A stretch of DNA of 7,260 nucleotides from NCBI GenBank assembly GCA_023392225.1, contig JAEVZM010000358.1, forward strand, positions 1 through 7,260, given 5' to 3'. Positions 1-6,408 of the stretch are shown piece by piece; position 1 is the stretch's first letter; each line of letters opens with the position of its first letter. The position numbers and the translations under genes were made by a program. Origin of the DNA: Pseudomonadota bacterium. Its GTDB lineage: Bacteria; Pseudomonadota; Alphaproteobacteria; Rhizobiales; Kaistiaceae. The notes under the pieces are model-generated. The model made no database searches. It saw only the letters and a list, made by a program, of their open reading frames with translations, and had not been told where the DNA came from.

Positions 1-45
1 CCCCCCGGGGGGGGGCGCGCCCCCCGGCGGCGACCGCCGCCGCGC
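1..45. other. Low-complexity C/G run at the contig edge, probably unreliable sequence
   Basis: The first 45 bases are almost pure G and C: a C6 run, a G9 run, alternating CGCGC, and a perfect short hairpin (GGCGGCG, loop AC, CGCCGCC at 26-41). Only one A and no T occurs in them. Read in the cyclase frame they give arginine, proline and glycine in place of the helical TPR pattern that the protein shows just before. I infer a sequencing or assembly end effect, not a biological repeat. Confidence 0.6.
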
Positions 46-1222
46 GCGCGTAGGACGGCTCGCGGGCCATCGCCTCGTCGAGCAGGCGGATCGCCTCGGC
101 ATTGTCCTCGCGCCGATGCGCCCAGAGATGGGGGAGGGCGCGGAGCACGAGGTCGTAGGCCACGAGGCTTTCGGGCCGCTTCCGGCGTGCCCGGGCGATC
201 TCGGCGTCCCAGATCGAGGGGCGGAGCGCGCCGGTCACCCGTGAGGCGATCTCGTCCTCGAAGTCGAAGAGATTGTCGAGGACGCCGTCATAGCGGTCGG
301 CCCACAGGTGGGTGCCGGTTGCCGCGTCGATGAGCTGGGCGGTGACCCGCACGCGGTCGCCGACCTTGCGGAGGCTCCCCTCGATCACGTAGCGCACGCC
401 GAGGTCGCGGCTGATCTCGCGAATGTCGACGGCGCGCCCCTTGTAGGCATAGGCCGAGTTCCGCGCGATCACCATGAAGTCGCGGACGCGCGACAGGGTC
501 GCCGTGATCTCCTCGACGATGCCGTCGGCGATCGAGGTCGCCGCGGGATCGCCGGACATGTTGTCGAAGGGCAGCACGATGATCGAGGCCTGCCCGTCCT
601 GCACCGGCTCGGGAGGGGCGAGCGGCGGTGGCGTCGGGGCCGGCGCGTCGGCGTGGGGGCGATAGCCGATCGCCACCTTGAGCGGGATCTCCGGATCGGA
701 GCCGGGTCCGGTCCAGATCCAGACCTCGTATTGCTCCTCCTTGCCCTTCATGGCGATCCACTGCGTCTCGCCGAACTGGCCGGCGAGCGCCTTGGTGAGC
801 TGCCAGCGCACCGAGTGGGTGATCGCGATGCCGCCCGGCGGCGCCGCTTCCTGAAGGCGGACGACGAAGCCGATGGCGGCGCCGAACCGGTCGTCGCCAC
901 GCACGAACACGTCGGCAAGGCCCACTCCGACGCGGACCCGGATGGGGTCTTCGGGGCGGTCCCGGTTGAACTCGGCCATCTGCGTCTGGAAGGCGATCGC
1001 CCACTCGACGCCGTCCTCGACGCTCTGGAACTCGACCAGCGCCCCGTCGCCCATCGTCTTGAAAAGGTTTCCGGAATGCCGGTGGACCGACGGCCGCAAG
1101 ATGCTCCGCCGCACGCGGGCGAGCGCCAACAGCGTGGTGCGCTCATCATGCTCGATGAGGCGCGTGTAACCCGCGACGTCCAGCGAGGCGAGCACGGTAA
1201 GTCTGCGCGGGGCGCGCTGCAT
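1..1222 (-). CDS. Class III adenylate/guanylate cyclase-like protein with TolB-like and TPR regions (C-terminus cut by window edge)
   Basis: The frame is open from an ATG at 1222 to the left edge (407 codons, no stop). An in-frame TAA at 1256-1258 and an AGGA just before the ATG fix the start. Residues 1-170 are a class III cyclase homology domain: DVAGYTRL has the first metal Asp (D15), and FKTMGDGALVEF has the substrate Lys (K55) and second metal Asp (D59). D111 and R122 match the substrate-contact Asp and transition-state Arg, but the usual Asn between them is Gly (G118), so activity is uncertain. A proline-rich linker (about 189-210) leads to a TolB-like domain (about 211-330; IIVLPFDNMSGD, VIARNSAYAYKG, GVRYVIEGSLRKVGDRV), then the start of TPR-like helices (about 345-395). 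The family would convert ATP to cAMP; the TolB-like/TPR part probably senses or binds partners. No signal peptide is seen, so it is probably cytosolic. The last ~15 codons at the edge lose family pattern. The fold call is firm; the activity is not. Confidence 0.9.
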   Translation of the reverse strand, partial: MQRAPRRLTVLASLDVAGYTRLIEHDERTTLLALARVRRSILRPSVHRHSGNLFKTMGDGALVEFQSVEDGVEWAIAFQTQMAEFNRDRPEDPIRVRVGVGLADVFVRGDDRFGAAIGFVVRLQEAAPPGGIAITHSVRWQLTKALAGQFGETQWIAMKGKEEQYEVWIWTGPGSDPEIPLKVAIGYRPHADAPAPTPPPLAPPEPVQDGQASIIVLPFDNMSGDPAATSIADGIVEEITATLSRVRDFMVIARNSAYAYKGRAVDIREISRDLGVRYVIEGSLRKVGDRVRVTAQLIDAATGTHLWADRYDGVLDNLFDFEDEIASRVTGALRPSIWDAEIARARRKRPESLVAYDLVLRALPHLWAHRREDNAEAIRLLDEAMAREPSYARAAAVAAGGRAPPRG

Positions 1223-1421
1223 CAGGTCCTGTTCCTGGCGGGCGGCGGGCCAGTCTTAGTCAATGGCGCGGGAGCCGCAAGCAAAGTCTTCGTGTGATCG
1301 ACAGGCTTGGCACAATTCTCGCTCATTCGCGTGTATATTGCAGCGCAGCATCTTCCTTTTGTGTCAAAAGTCGCTTATATGCGGCCCGGCCCCCGGGAAC
1401 CGCATCGGCCCCAAGGATTTC
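1223..1421. promoter_or_regulatory. Divergent intergenic region between the cyclase gene and typA
   Basis: This 199-bp gap must hold the promoters of both flanking genes. The part from about 1311 to 1380 is clearly richer in A and T than its surroundings. Towards typA there are TTGGCA (1307-1312) with TATATT (1334-1339), but the spacer is 21 nt, which is too long for a normal sigma-70 pair; a second -10-like TTATAT lies at 1375-1380 without a good -35. Towards the cyclase gene, TTGCGG (complement of 1275-1280) and TAAGAC (complement of 1253-1258) are 16 nt apart, a weak match. The exact start sites are therefore unknown. An AAGGA at 1413-1417 is the probable ribosome binding site of typA. Confidence 0.45.
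1356..1370. repeat. Perfect inverted repeat in the typA leader/promoter region
   Basis: CTTTTG-TGT-CAAAAG is a perfect 6-bp inverted repeat with a 3-nt centre, lying between two -10-like AT-rich hexamers (1334-1339 and 1375-1380) and 51 bp before the typA start. It could be a protein-binding operator or a weak hairpin in the transcript. The repeat itself is directly seen; any role is inference. Confidence 0.5.
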
Positions 1422-3248
1422 ATGTCACTTCGCAACATCGCCATCATCGCCCACGTCGATCACGGCAAGACGAGCCTGATCGACGTGCTGCTGCGCCAGT
1501 CCGGCTCGTTTCGCGACAACCAGAAGGTTGCTGAGCGAGTCATGGATTCGAACGATCTCGAGCGCGAGCGCGGCATCACCATCCTCGCCAAGGTCACTTC
1601 GCTGATCTGGAAGGATACCCGCATCAACATCGTCGACACGCCCGGCCATGCCGATTTCGGCGGCGAGGTCGAGCGCATCCTCAACATGGTCGACGGCGCG
1701 ATCGTCCTGGTCGACGCGGCCGAAGGGCCGATGCCGCAGACCAAGTTCGTGCTGCAGAAGGCGCTCAAGCGCGGCCTCCGGCCGATCGTGGCGATCAACA
1801 AGATCGACCGTCCCGACGAGCGGCACCTGGAAGTCGTCAACGAGGTGTTCGACCTGTTCGCCGCGCTCGACGCGAGCGAGGAGCAGCTCGACTTCCCGAT
1901 CCTCTACGGCTCCGCCAAGCAGGGCTGGATGGCGCACGCCCCCGAGGGGCCGCAGGAATCCTGCGCACCGCTGTTCGACCTGGTGCTCAAGCACGTGCCG
2001 CCGCCCGAGGTCGAGGAAGGGCCGTTCCGCCTGCTCGCGACGACGCTCGAGGCCAATCCCTATCTCGGCCGGATCCTTACCGGCCGCATCACCTCCGGCA
2101 AGCTCCGCACCAACATGCCGATCCGCGCGCTCTCACGCGACGGCAAGGTGGTCGAGGAGGGCCGGGCCTCGAAGGTGCTCGCCTTCCGCGGCCTCGAGCG
2201 CCAGCCGATCGATGAGGCCGAGGCCGGCGACATCGTCGCCATCGCCGGGCTGACCAAGGCGACGGTGGCCGATACCATCGCCGCCCCCGAGGTCACCGAG
2301 CCGATCTTCGCCCAGCCGATCGACCCGCCGACGCTGTCGATGACCTTCCGCATCAATGACGGCCCGTTCGCCGGCCAGGAGGGCGACAAGGTCCAGAGCC
2401 GCGTCATCCGCGAGCGCTTGCTCCGCGAGGCCGAGGGCAATGTCGCGCTGCGCATCACCACCAATCCGGACAACGATTCGTTCGAGGTCGCCGGCCGCGG
2501 CGAGCTGCAGCTCGGCATCCTCATCGAGACGATGCGCCGCGAGGGCTTCGAGCTCGCCATCGGCAAGCCGCGGGTCGTCTACCGGACCGACGAGGCCGGG
2601 CGCCAGCTCGAGCCGATCGAGGAAGTGATCATCGACGTCGACCAGGAGCATTCCGGCATCGTCGTCCAGAAGCTCTCCGAGCGTCGGGCCGAGCTGCTCG
2701 AGATGCGCCCCTCCGGCGGCGACCGCACGCGGCTGGTGTTCCATGCCCCGACGCGCGGCCTCATCGGCTACCAGTCGGAGCTGCTCTCCGACACCCGCGG
2801 CACGGCGGTGTTCAACCGTCTGTTCCATGAATATGCCCCCTACAAGGGCGAGATTCCGGGCCGCCGCAACGGCGTGCTGATCTCGAACTCGCAGGGCGAC
2901 TCGACCAACTACGCCCTTTGGTACCTCGAGGAGCGCGGGGTGCTGATGATCGATCCGGGCGTGCGCGTCTATGAGGGCATGATCGTCGGCGAGCACAGCC
3001 GCGACAACGACCTCGAGGTCAACGTGCTGCGCGGCAAGCAGCTCTCGAACGTACGGGCCGCCGGCAAGGAAGAGGCCAAGACCCTCACCCCGCCGCGGCG
3101 CCTGTCGCTCGAGGCGGCACTCGCCTACATCCAGGACGACGAGCTCGTCGAGGTGACGCCGAAGACCATTCGGCTGCGGAAAGCGATCCTTGATCCGCAT
3201 GCGCGCAAGCGCTCCGAGCGGAGCAAGTCGGAAGTCGCGACAGCGTGA
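1422..3248 (+). CDS. typA: Ribosome-associated translational GTPase TypA/BipA
   Basis: This encodes a 608-residue protein, the normal TypA/BipA length. It is a GTPase of the EF-G/LepA class that binds the ribosome near the A site and is linked to stress and cold adaptation and 50S assembly. The GTP-binding motifs are all present: G1 AHVDHGKTS (10-18), switch I RERGITILAK (48-57), G3 DTPGHADFGGE (72-82), G4 NKID (126-129) and G5 SAK (164-166). The beta-barrel, EF-G-like domains and the family C-terminal domain follow, including TRGLIGYQSELLSDTRGT and the PGRRNGVLISNSQG stretch typical of BipA. I chose the ATG at 1422 because AAGGA lies just upstream and MSLRNIAIIAHVDHGKTS is the standard N-terminus; the frame is open back to 1263 but the extra residues look non-coding. 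The last codon overlaps the next gene. The identification is secure. Confidence 0.97.
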   Translation: MSLRNIAIIAHVDHGKTSLIDVLLRQSGSFRDNQKVAERVMDSNDLERERGITILAKVTSLIWKDTRINIVDTPGHADFGGEVERILNMVDGAIVLVDAAEGPMPQTKFVLQKALKRGLRPIVAINKIDRPDERHLEVVNEVFDLFAALDASEEQLDFPILYGSAKQGWMAHAPEGPQESCAPLFDLVLKHVPPPEVEEGPFRLLATTLEANPYLGRILTGRITSGKLRTNMPIRALSRDGKVVEEGRASKVLAFRGLERQPIDEAEAGDIVAIAGLTKATVADTIAAPEVTEPIFAQPIDPPTLSMTFRINDGPFAGQEGDKVQSRVIRERLLREAEGNVALRITTNPDNDSFEVAGRGELQLGILIETMRREGFELAIGKPRVVYRTDEAGRQLEPIEEVIIDVDQEHSGIVVQKLSERRAELLEMRPSGGDRTRLVFHAPTRGLIGYQSELLSDTRGTAVFNRLFHEYAPYKGEIPGRRNGVLISNSQGDSTNYALWYLEERGVLMIDPGVRVYEGMIVGEHSRDNDLEVNVLRGKQLSNVRAAGKEEAKTLTPPRRLSLEAALAYIQDDELVEVTPKTIRLRKAILDPHARKRSERSKSEVATA

Positions 3249-3616
3249 GCCGGCTGCCGGCCGTTGCGGTGCTCGTCGCCGCGATGGCCGCGGTGCCGGC
3301 TGCGGCCACCGCCGACGATCCGCCGCCCCCCGACATCACCGGCACGTGGTCGGGCAGGGGGCCGGTGGTGCTCAGCATCGACCGCCAGGTCGGCACCGCA
3401 TTCGACGCGCGCCTCCTCGCCGATGGTCGCGAGCGGCCGATCTACGGCGTCATACAGCGTGATCGCCGCGAGATCATGTTCATCAATCCCGAGGGCAACC
3501 GCCGCGCCGAGCTGGTGGCGCCGGACCGGATGTCGTTCTGCCTGAAGGCGCGGGACGACTTCAAGTTCGACGGTCCCTGCGTGATGCTGGTGAGGGTGCC
3601 GCCGCCCGCCCAATGA
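3245..3616 (+). CDS. Small secreted protein of unknown function, translationally coupled to typA
   Basis: This 123-residue protein starts with GTG at 3245, sharing the four bases GTGA with the typA stop, so it is probably co-transcribed and translationally coupled with typA. Residues 1-23 form a convincing signal peptide (short basic start, hydrophobic core, AAATA before DD), so the mature protein of about 100 residues should be periplasmic or secreted. After a PPPP linker comes ITGTWSG, followed by alternating strands (VVLSIDR, AFDARLLADG, YGVIQRD, EIMFIN), suggesting a small beta-barrel or beta-sandwich, loosely lipocalin-like. Two cysteines (C99 and C112) could form a disulfide. I do not recognise a named family. 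That it is a real gene is supported by the overlap, the codon use and the signal peptide; the function is unknown. Confidence 0.8.
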   Translation: MSRLPAVAVLVAAMAAVPAAATADDPPPPDITGTWSGRGPVVLSIDRQVGTAFDARLLADGRERPIYGVIQRDRREIMFINPEGNRRAELVAPDRMSFCLKARDDFKFDGPCVMLVRVPPPAQ

Positions 3617-3656
3617 GGGGCTTGAGGTCCGGCGCGCGGCGCGGTGGTATGGCGTC

Positions 3657-4331
3657 ATGGACAAGCAGCGTCCGAGCGGCTCTTTCTCGCGGGTGAGACA
3701 CGTGATTGCCGGCTGGCCCCGCGTCTTTCTCGGGGCTGCCGTCGCCCTTCTGGTCATCGCGCTATGCCTGTTTGCCGGCCTGCCCGTGATCACCGCCCTC
3801 CTGATCGGCTGGGACACCGGCGTACTGGTCTTCTTCGCCTCGATCGTCCCGCTCCTCGCCGGCTCCGATCCCGAGGACATCCGGCAGCGCGCCGCCCGGC
3901 AGGATGTCGGCCAGTTCGTCGTCCTCGGCCTCAGTGCTCTGGCCGGCATCGCCAGCCTCGTCGCGATCTATGCCGAGGTCAGCCGTGCCCATTCCTCTGC
4001 GTGGAGCCTCGCCCTCGGCGTCGGCACGACCGTCCTGTCCTGGACCTTCGTGCACGCGATGTTCGCGCTCCATTACGCGCACGAGTACTACGATCCCGAC
4101 CGGGGCGACCCTCCGGGCCTCAAGTTCCCCGGCAAGGACCCGGCGCCCGACTATCTCGACTTCTTCTACGTGGCGCTGGTGGTGGGCATGACCGCGCAGG
4201 TCTCCGACGTGATGGTGACCGGCGCGCGGGTGCGACGGACGGTCCTCGTCCAGGGGGTGATCGCTTTCTGGTTCAACGCGGCGGTGCTGGCGCTCCTCAT
4301 CAACATCGCCGCAGACGCGATTCGCGGCTGA
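3657..4331 (+). CDS. DUF1345 family integral membrane protein
   Basis: The 224-residue product matches the DUF1345 (COG4291) membrane family, whose function is not established. Hydrophobic segments lie at about 21-42, 44-68, 84-108, 115-139, 166-187 and 196-222. Family hallmarks are visible: the aspartate in the GWDTGVLVFF segment (D53), SWTFVHAMFALHYAHEYY (129-145, rich in His and Tyr at a membrane edge), LKFPGKDPAPDYLDFFY (155-171) and GMTAQVSDV (177-185). The conserved loop with LxFPG and PDYLDF is the strongest diagnostic. It begins 40 bp after the small secreted gene and may belong to the same transcript. The ribosome binding site is weak (GGTGG-like); another ATG at 3649 is out of frame. 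Location in the inner membrane is firm, the role is unknown. Confidence 0.9.
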   Translation: MDKQRPSGSFSRVRHVIAGWPRVFLGAAVALLVIALCLFAGLPVITALLIGWDTGVLVFFASIVPLLAGSDPEDIRQRAARQDVGQFVVLGLSALAGIASLVAIYAEVSRAHSSAWSLALGVGTTVLSWTFVHAMFALHYAHEYYDPDRGDPPGLKFPGKDPAPDYLDFFYVALVVGMTAQVSDVMVTGARVRRTVLVQGVIAFWFNAAVLALLINIAADAIRG

Positions 4332-4455
4332 GTTCCGCCATTCCTGCGGCTGGTGGCCGCTGCTCGCAGCCCCCTTGCAACAGTGCACGAAAATTTATCG
4401 CACTCCATGGCCGCGCCCTCTTTGCAGACCCGCCGACTGGTCATAAGCTTCTTGC
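4332..4455 (+). promoter_or_regulatory. Intergenic region before the acetyltransferase gene, with weak promoter-like elements
   Basis: The 124-bp gap is less GC-rich than its flanks from about 4375 onward. TTGCAA (4375-4380) precedes AAATTTATCG (4391-4400), and TTGCAG (4422-4427) precedes CATAAG (4442-4447), but the spacers (13-15 nt) are short of ideal. A GCGGC-TGGTG-GCCGC hairpin (4346-4360) lies after the DUF1345 stop, without a T tract. No Shine-Dalgarno sequence is seen before the ATG at 4456. Confidence 0.3.
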
Positions 4456-4977
4456 ATGAGCAACACCTTCACCATCGGTGTTCGGAGAGCCGAAAGCGGC
4501 GACGCGGAGGCGATCACGAAAGTTCACGATGCCTCGTGGCGCTACGCCTATGACGGCATGATCCCGCCTCGCGAGCTGTCGCGCATCATCGCCCGCCGCG
4601 GGCCGCGCTGGTGGGACCGGGCGATCCGCAAGGGAACGGCGATCCTCGTCATCGAGGTCGGCGGGGCGATTTGCGGCTACGCGACCTTCGGGCCGAACCG
4701 TGCCCGGAACCTCGTCCAGAAGGGCGAGATCTACGAGATCTACCTGCTGCCCGAGTATCAGGGCGTCGGCCTCGGCACGCGCCTGTTCCTCTCCGCTCGC
4801 CGCGAGCTGGCCCGCTTCGGGTTCGACAGCGTCGTCGTGTGGGCGCTGGCCGACAACGACAATGCCTGCCAGTTTTATCGCAATGCCGGTGGGCGGAAAG
4901 TGGCGCGGGCCAGCGAGCGCTTCGGCGACGTGCAGCTCACCAAGATCGCCTATGCCTGGGGGCGCGGCAGCCAGTAG
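4456..4977 (+). CDS. GNAT family N-acetyltransferase
   Basis: The 173-residue protein has the layout of a GCN5-related acetyltransferase, which moves an acetyl group from acetyl-CoA to an amine. Beta-1 and the first helices appear as IGVRRAESGDAEAITKVHDASW (split around residue 20). Motif A is EIYEIYLLPEYQGVGLGTRL (91-110), with the pyrophosphate-binding loop QGVGLG at 102-107. Motif B is ALADNDNACQFYRNAGG (130-146), where the Asn and the Tyr at 141 are in the places used for CoA contact and proton donation in this family. The W28-R-Y-A-Y-D-G-M-I-P-P pattern is shared with single-domain GNATs of alphaproteobacteria. The substrate (protein, antibiotic or small amine) cannot be told. It ends 9 bp from the stop of the convergent gene, leaving no room for an ordinary terminator between them. 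Confidence 0.93.
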   Translation: MSNTFTIGVRRAESGDAEAITKVHDASWRYAYDGMIPPRELSRIIARRGPRWWDRAIRKGTAILVIEVGGAICGYATFGPNRARNLVQKGEIYEIYLLPEYQGVGLGTRLFLSARRELARFGFDSVVVWALADNDNACQFYRNAGGRKVARASERFGDVQLTKIAYAWGRGSQ

Positions 4978-4986
4978 CGGCCGCGC

Positions 4987-6093
4987 TCACTCGCGCGCAT
5001 CTCCGTCACCACCGACGAGGCCGTATTGCAGCGGGTTTTCCCGCGTGCAGTCGAACGTCCGGGCGCCGTTGTCCGCCACCTCGCGGGCGAGCGCGTTGGC
5101 ATCCGGGTTCACCAGCGCGTCGACATATCCCATGTGGCAGACCTGTCCTGGGCCCCCGAGCCGGGTGATCACCAGCGTCTGGCCCTCCGGTCCGCCGTCC
5201 TCGCCCGGCGCAACGAACCAGCGCAGAATGGTCGCGAACGGCCGCCCATCTGGCCCGAGCCGCCACTCGATCGTCTTACCCACGTGGTTGAAGCCGGGGA
5301 AGGTCGTGCCGGCCGCCGCCTCGTCGGGCGCCCCGTGGCCGTAGGAGACGCTGACGCGGAGGTCGCTGTCGGCGACGTAGACCGGAATGCCGGCGTAGCC
5401 GTCGCACCACCAGGCCAACGATTCGAGCGGGTCGTTCGCGGCCGGCGGCATGCCGGTGCACTGGTCGAGGTCCAGCGTGGTGTAGGCGCTGGCGTTCCCC
5501 GATGCCTCCGGAGGCGGGCGCTCCGGCGCCGATACGGCGAAGCCGCCGGCGCCGTGGAAGCGCGGCGAGTCGGTGCTGCAGTCGAACGAGCCCACTTCGT
5601 CGGCGATCTCGCGCGCCATCGCGTTGGGGTCGGGGTTGGCGCGCGCGTCGACATAGCCCGCGTGGCAGATCTGGCCGGAATCCCCGAGCTTGGTGACGAC
5701 CAGCACCTGCCCCTTGGCGCCGCCGTCGCCGGGATCGGTGAAGAAGCGGAGAATGGTCGCGAGCGGCTGCCCGTCGGGAGCGGTGCGCCACTCGATGGTC
5801 TCGCCGATGTGGTTGAACGGCGGCAGCGTGGTCCGCGCCGCGAGCTCGTCGCGGGCGCCTTCGCCATAAGAGACGAAGAAGCGGAGATCCCCTTCGGCGA
5901 CATAGACCGGGACGCCGCGATAGCCGTCGCAGAGCCAGGCGCCGGACTGGAGCGGGTCGTCCGGGTCGGCGGGGAAGGTGCGACAGGCCGCGAGGTCGAT
6001 CTTGGTATAGGCGCTGCCGTTCTCGGCGAGGGCCGGGGCGGTCGTTGCCGTGAGCACCAGGCCGAGGGCTAGGATGAGGGATTGCCTGGCCAA
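4987..6093 (-). CDS. Secreted protein with two tandem copies of a four-cysteine domain
   Basis: The 368-residue product starts with a signal peptide (MARQSLILALGLVLTATTAP, then ALA before ENG), so it is exported. The mature part consists of two homologous domains, residues 27-172 and 202-349, roughly 60% identical by eye with only two one-residue gaps. A proline-rich linker (about 188-200) separates them. Each copy has four cysteines in the same places (37, 55, 143, 172 and 212, 230, 319, 349), which suggests the same two disulfides in each. Shared motifs are CDGYxGxPVYVA, DLRxxVSYG, TIEWR, PFNH or GFNH, ATILR and NPDxNAxARE. I recall single-copy proteins of this type in Hyphomicrobiales, but know no function. 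The start is a TTG at 6093 with a strong AAGGGAG ribosome site 8 nt away; no in-frame ATG would keep the signal peptide. It overlaps the upstream DUF167 gene by 25 bp, so it is likely in one operon with it. Confidence 0.88.
   Translation of the reverse strand: MARQSLILALGLVLTATTAPALAENGSAYTKIDLAACRTFPADPDDPLQSGAWLCDGYRGVPVYVAEGDLRFFVSYGEGARDELAARTTLPPFNHIGETIEWRTAPDGQPLATILRFFTDPGDGGAKGQVLVVTKLGDSGQICHAGYVDARANPDPNAMAREIADEVGSFDCSTDSPRFHGAGGFAVSAPERPPPEASGNASAYTTLDLDQCTGMPPAANDPLESLAWWCDGYAGIPVYVADSDLRVSVSYGHGAPDEAAAGTTFPGFNHVGKTIEWRLGPDGRPFATILRWFVAPGEDGGPEGQTLVITRLGGPGQVCHMGYVDALVNPDANALAREVADNGARTFDCTRENPLQYGLVGGDGDARE
5047..5490 (-). repeat. Domain copy 2 of the internal duplication
   Basis: This segment encodes residues 202-349, from SAYTTLDL to FDC. 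Relative to copy 1 it has one extra residue in the PGEDGG loop and one before FDC. About 60% of positions are identical to copy 1 by hand alignment, including all four cysteines. Confidence 0.9.
5578..6015 (-). repeat. Domain copy 1 of the internal duplication
   Basis: This segment encodes residues 27-172, from SAYTKIDL to FDC. It is homologous to the segment at 5047-5490. The cysteine order and spacing (37, 55, 143, 172) are the same as in the second copy, within one or two residues. Confidence 0.9.
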
Positions 6094-6401
6094 GAATCGA
6101 TCTCCCTTGCGAGCGTCGTCGGGTCCCCGACGATCCGCACCTGCTTCACCCGTGCCGTGTGGCCGGAGACGATGGTGACCGCAGACTTCGCTACGCGCAA
6201 CCGTTTGGCGACCAGCGCGGCGAGCGCGGCATTGGCCTCGCCATCGGCGGGGAGGGCGCGGACACGCGCCAGGGCGACGGCGCGGCCGTCGGAAAGCTGG
6301 CCGACGCCATCGATCGAATCGCGGCCGCCGCGGGGCGTCAGCCGCAGCGTCAGCAGGACGCCGTCCGGCTCGCGTCGGTAGCAGGGCTCCGGCGCGGGCA
6401 C
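6069..6401 (-). CDS. yggU: DUF167 (YggU/UPF0235) family protein
   Basis: The 110-residue protein carries the DUF167 signature: LRLTPRGGRDSIDG (19-32), then VRALPADGEANAALAALVAK (47-66), LRVAKSAVTIVSGHTARVKQ (68-87, with the SGxTxRxK core) and VRI. The E. coli relative is YggU; structures of the family are known but the biochemical role is not. It starts with GTG at 6401, 7 nt after the yggT stop, and its ribosome site GAGG overlaps that stop (TGAGG). The yggT-yggU order is widely conserved in proteobacteria, which supports both calls. The 3' end overlaps the start of the secreted two-domain gene by 25 bp. It is a small cytosolic protein with no signal peptide. Confidence 0.92.
   Translation of the reverse strand: MPAPEPCYRREPDGVLLTLRLTPRGGRDSIDGVGQLSDGRAVALARVRALPADGEANAALAALVAKRLRVAKSAVTIVSGHTARVKQVRIVGDPTTLAREIDSWPGNPSS
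6102..6108 (-). promoter_or_regulatory. Ribosome binding site that decides the TTG start at 6093
   Basis: On the minus strand AAGGGAG lies 8 nt before TTG at 6093. It is a strong match to the anti-Shine-Dalgarno sequence and there is no in-frame ATG nearby, so it supports the TTG as the true start of the two-domain secreted protein. It lies inside the end of the DUF167 gene. Confidence 0.7.
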
Positions 6402-6408
6402 GGTCGCC

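Noticed and set aside
308..1297. Long plus-strand open frame (329 codons) opposite the cyclase gene
   Set aside because: It is the antisense shadow of a clear cyclase/TolB-like coding frame in high-GC DNA. Its translation is Arg/Asp/His/Val rich with no domain motif.
1263..1421. N-terminal extension of TypA from an upstream ATG at 1263
   Set aside because: The extra 53 residues do not resemble TypA. The segment is AT-rich and promoter-like, and the ATG at 1422 has a ribosome site and the standard family N-terminus.
2133..3200. Minus-strand open frame of 355 codons inside typA
   Set aside because: It is fully antisense to an intact, well-recognised TypA, and its translation shows low-complexity Leu/Ala/Asp/Arg with no motif.
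4346..4360. Hairpin GCGGC-TGGTG-GCCGC after the DUF1345 gene as a terminator
   Set aside because: The stem is only 5 bp and no T tract follows. In DNA this rich in GC such hairpins are common.
5026..6072. Plus-strand open frame of 348 codons opposite the two-domain secreted protein
   Set aside because: It is the mirror of a duplicated coding frame (so it also looks repeated). It has no signal peptide or motif, whereas the minus strand has both plus conserved cysteines.
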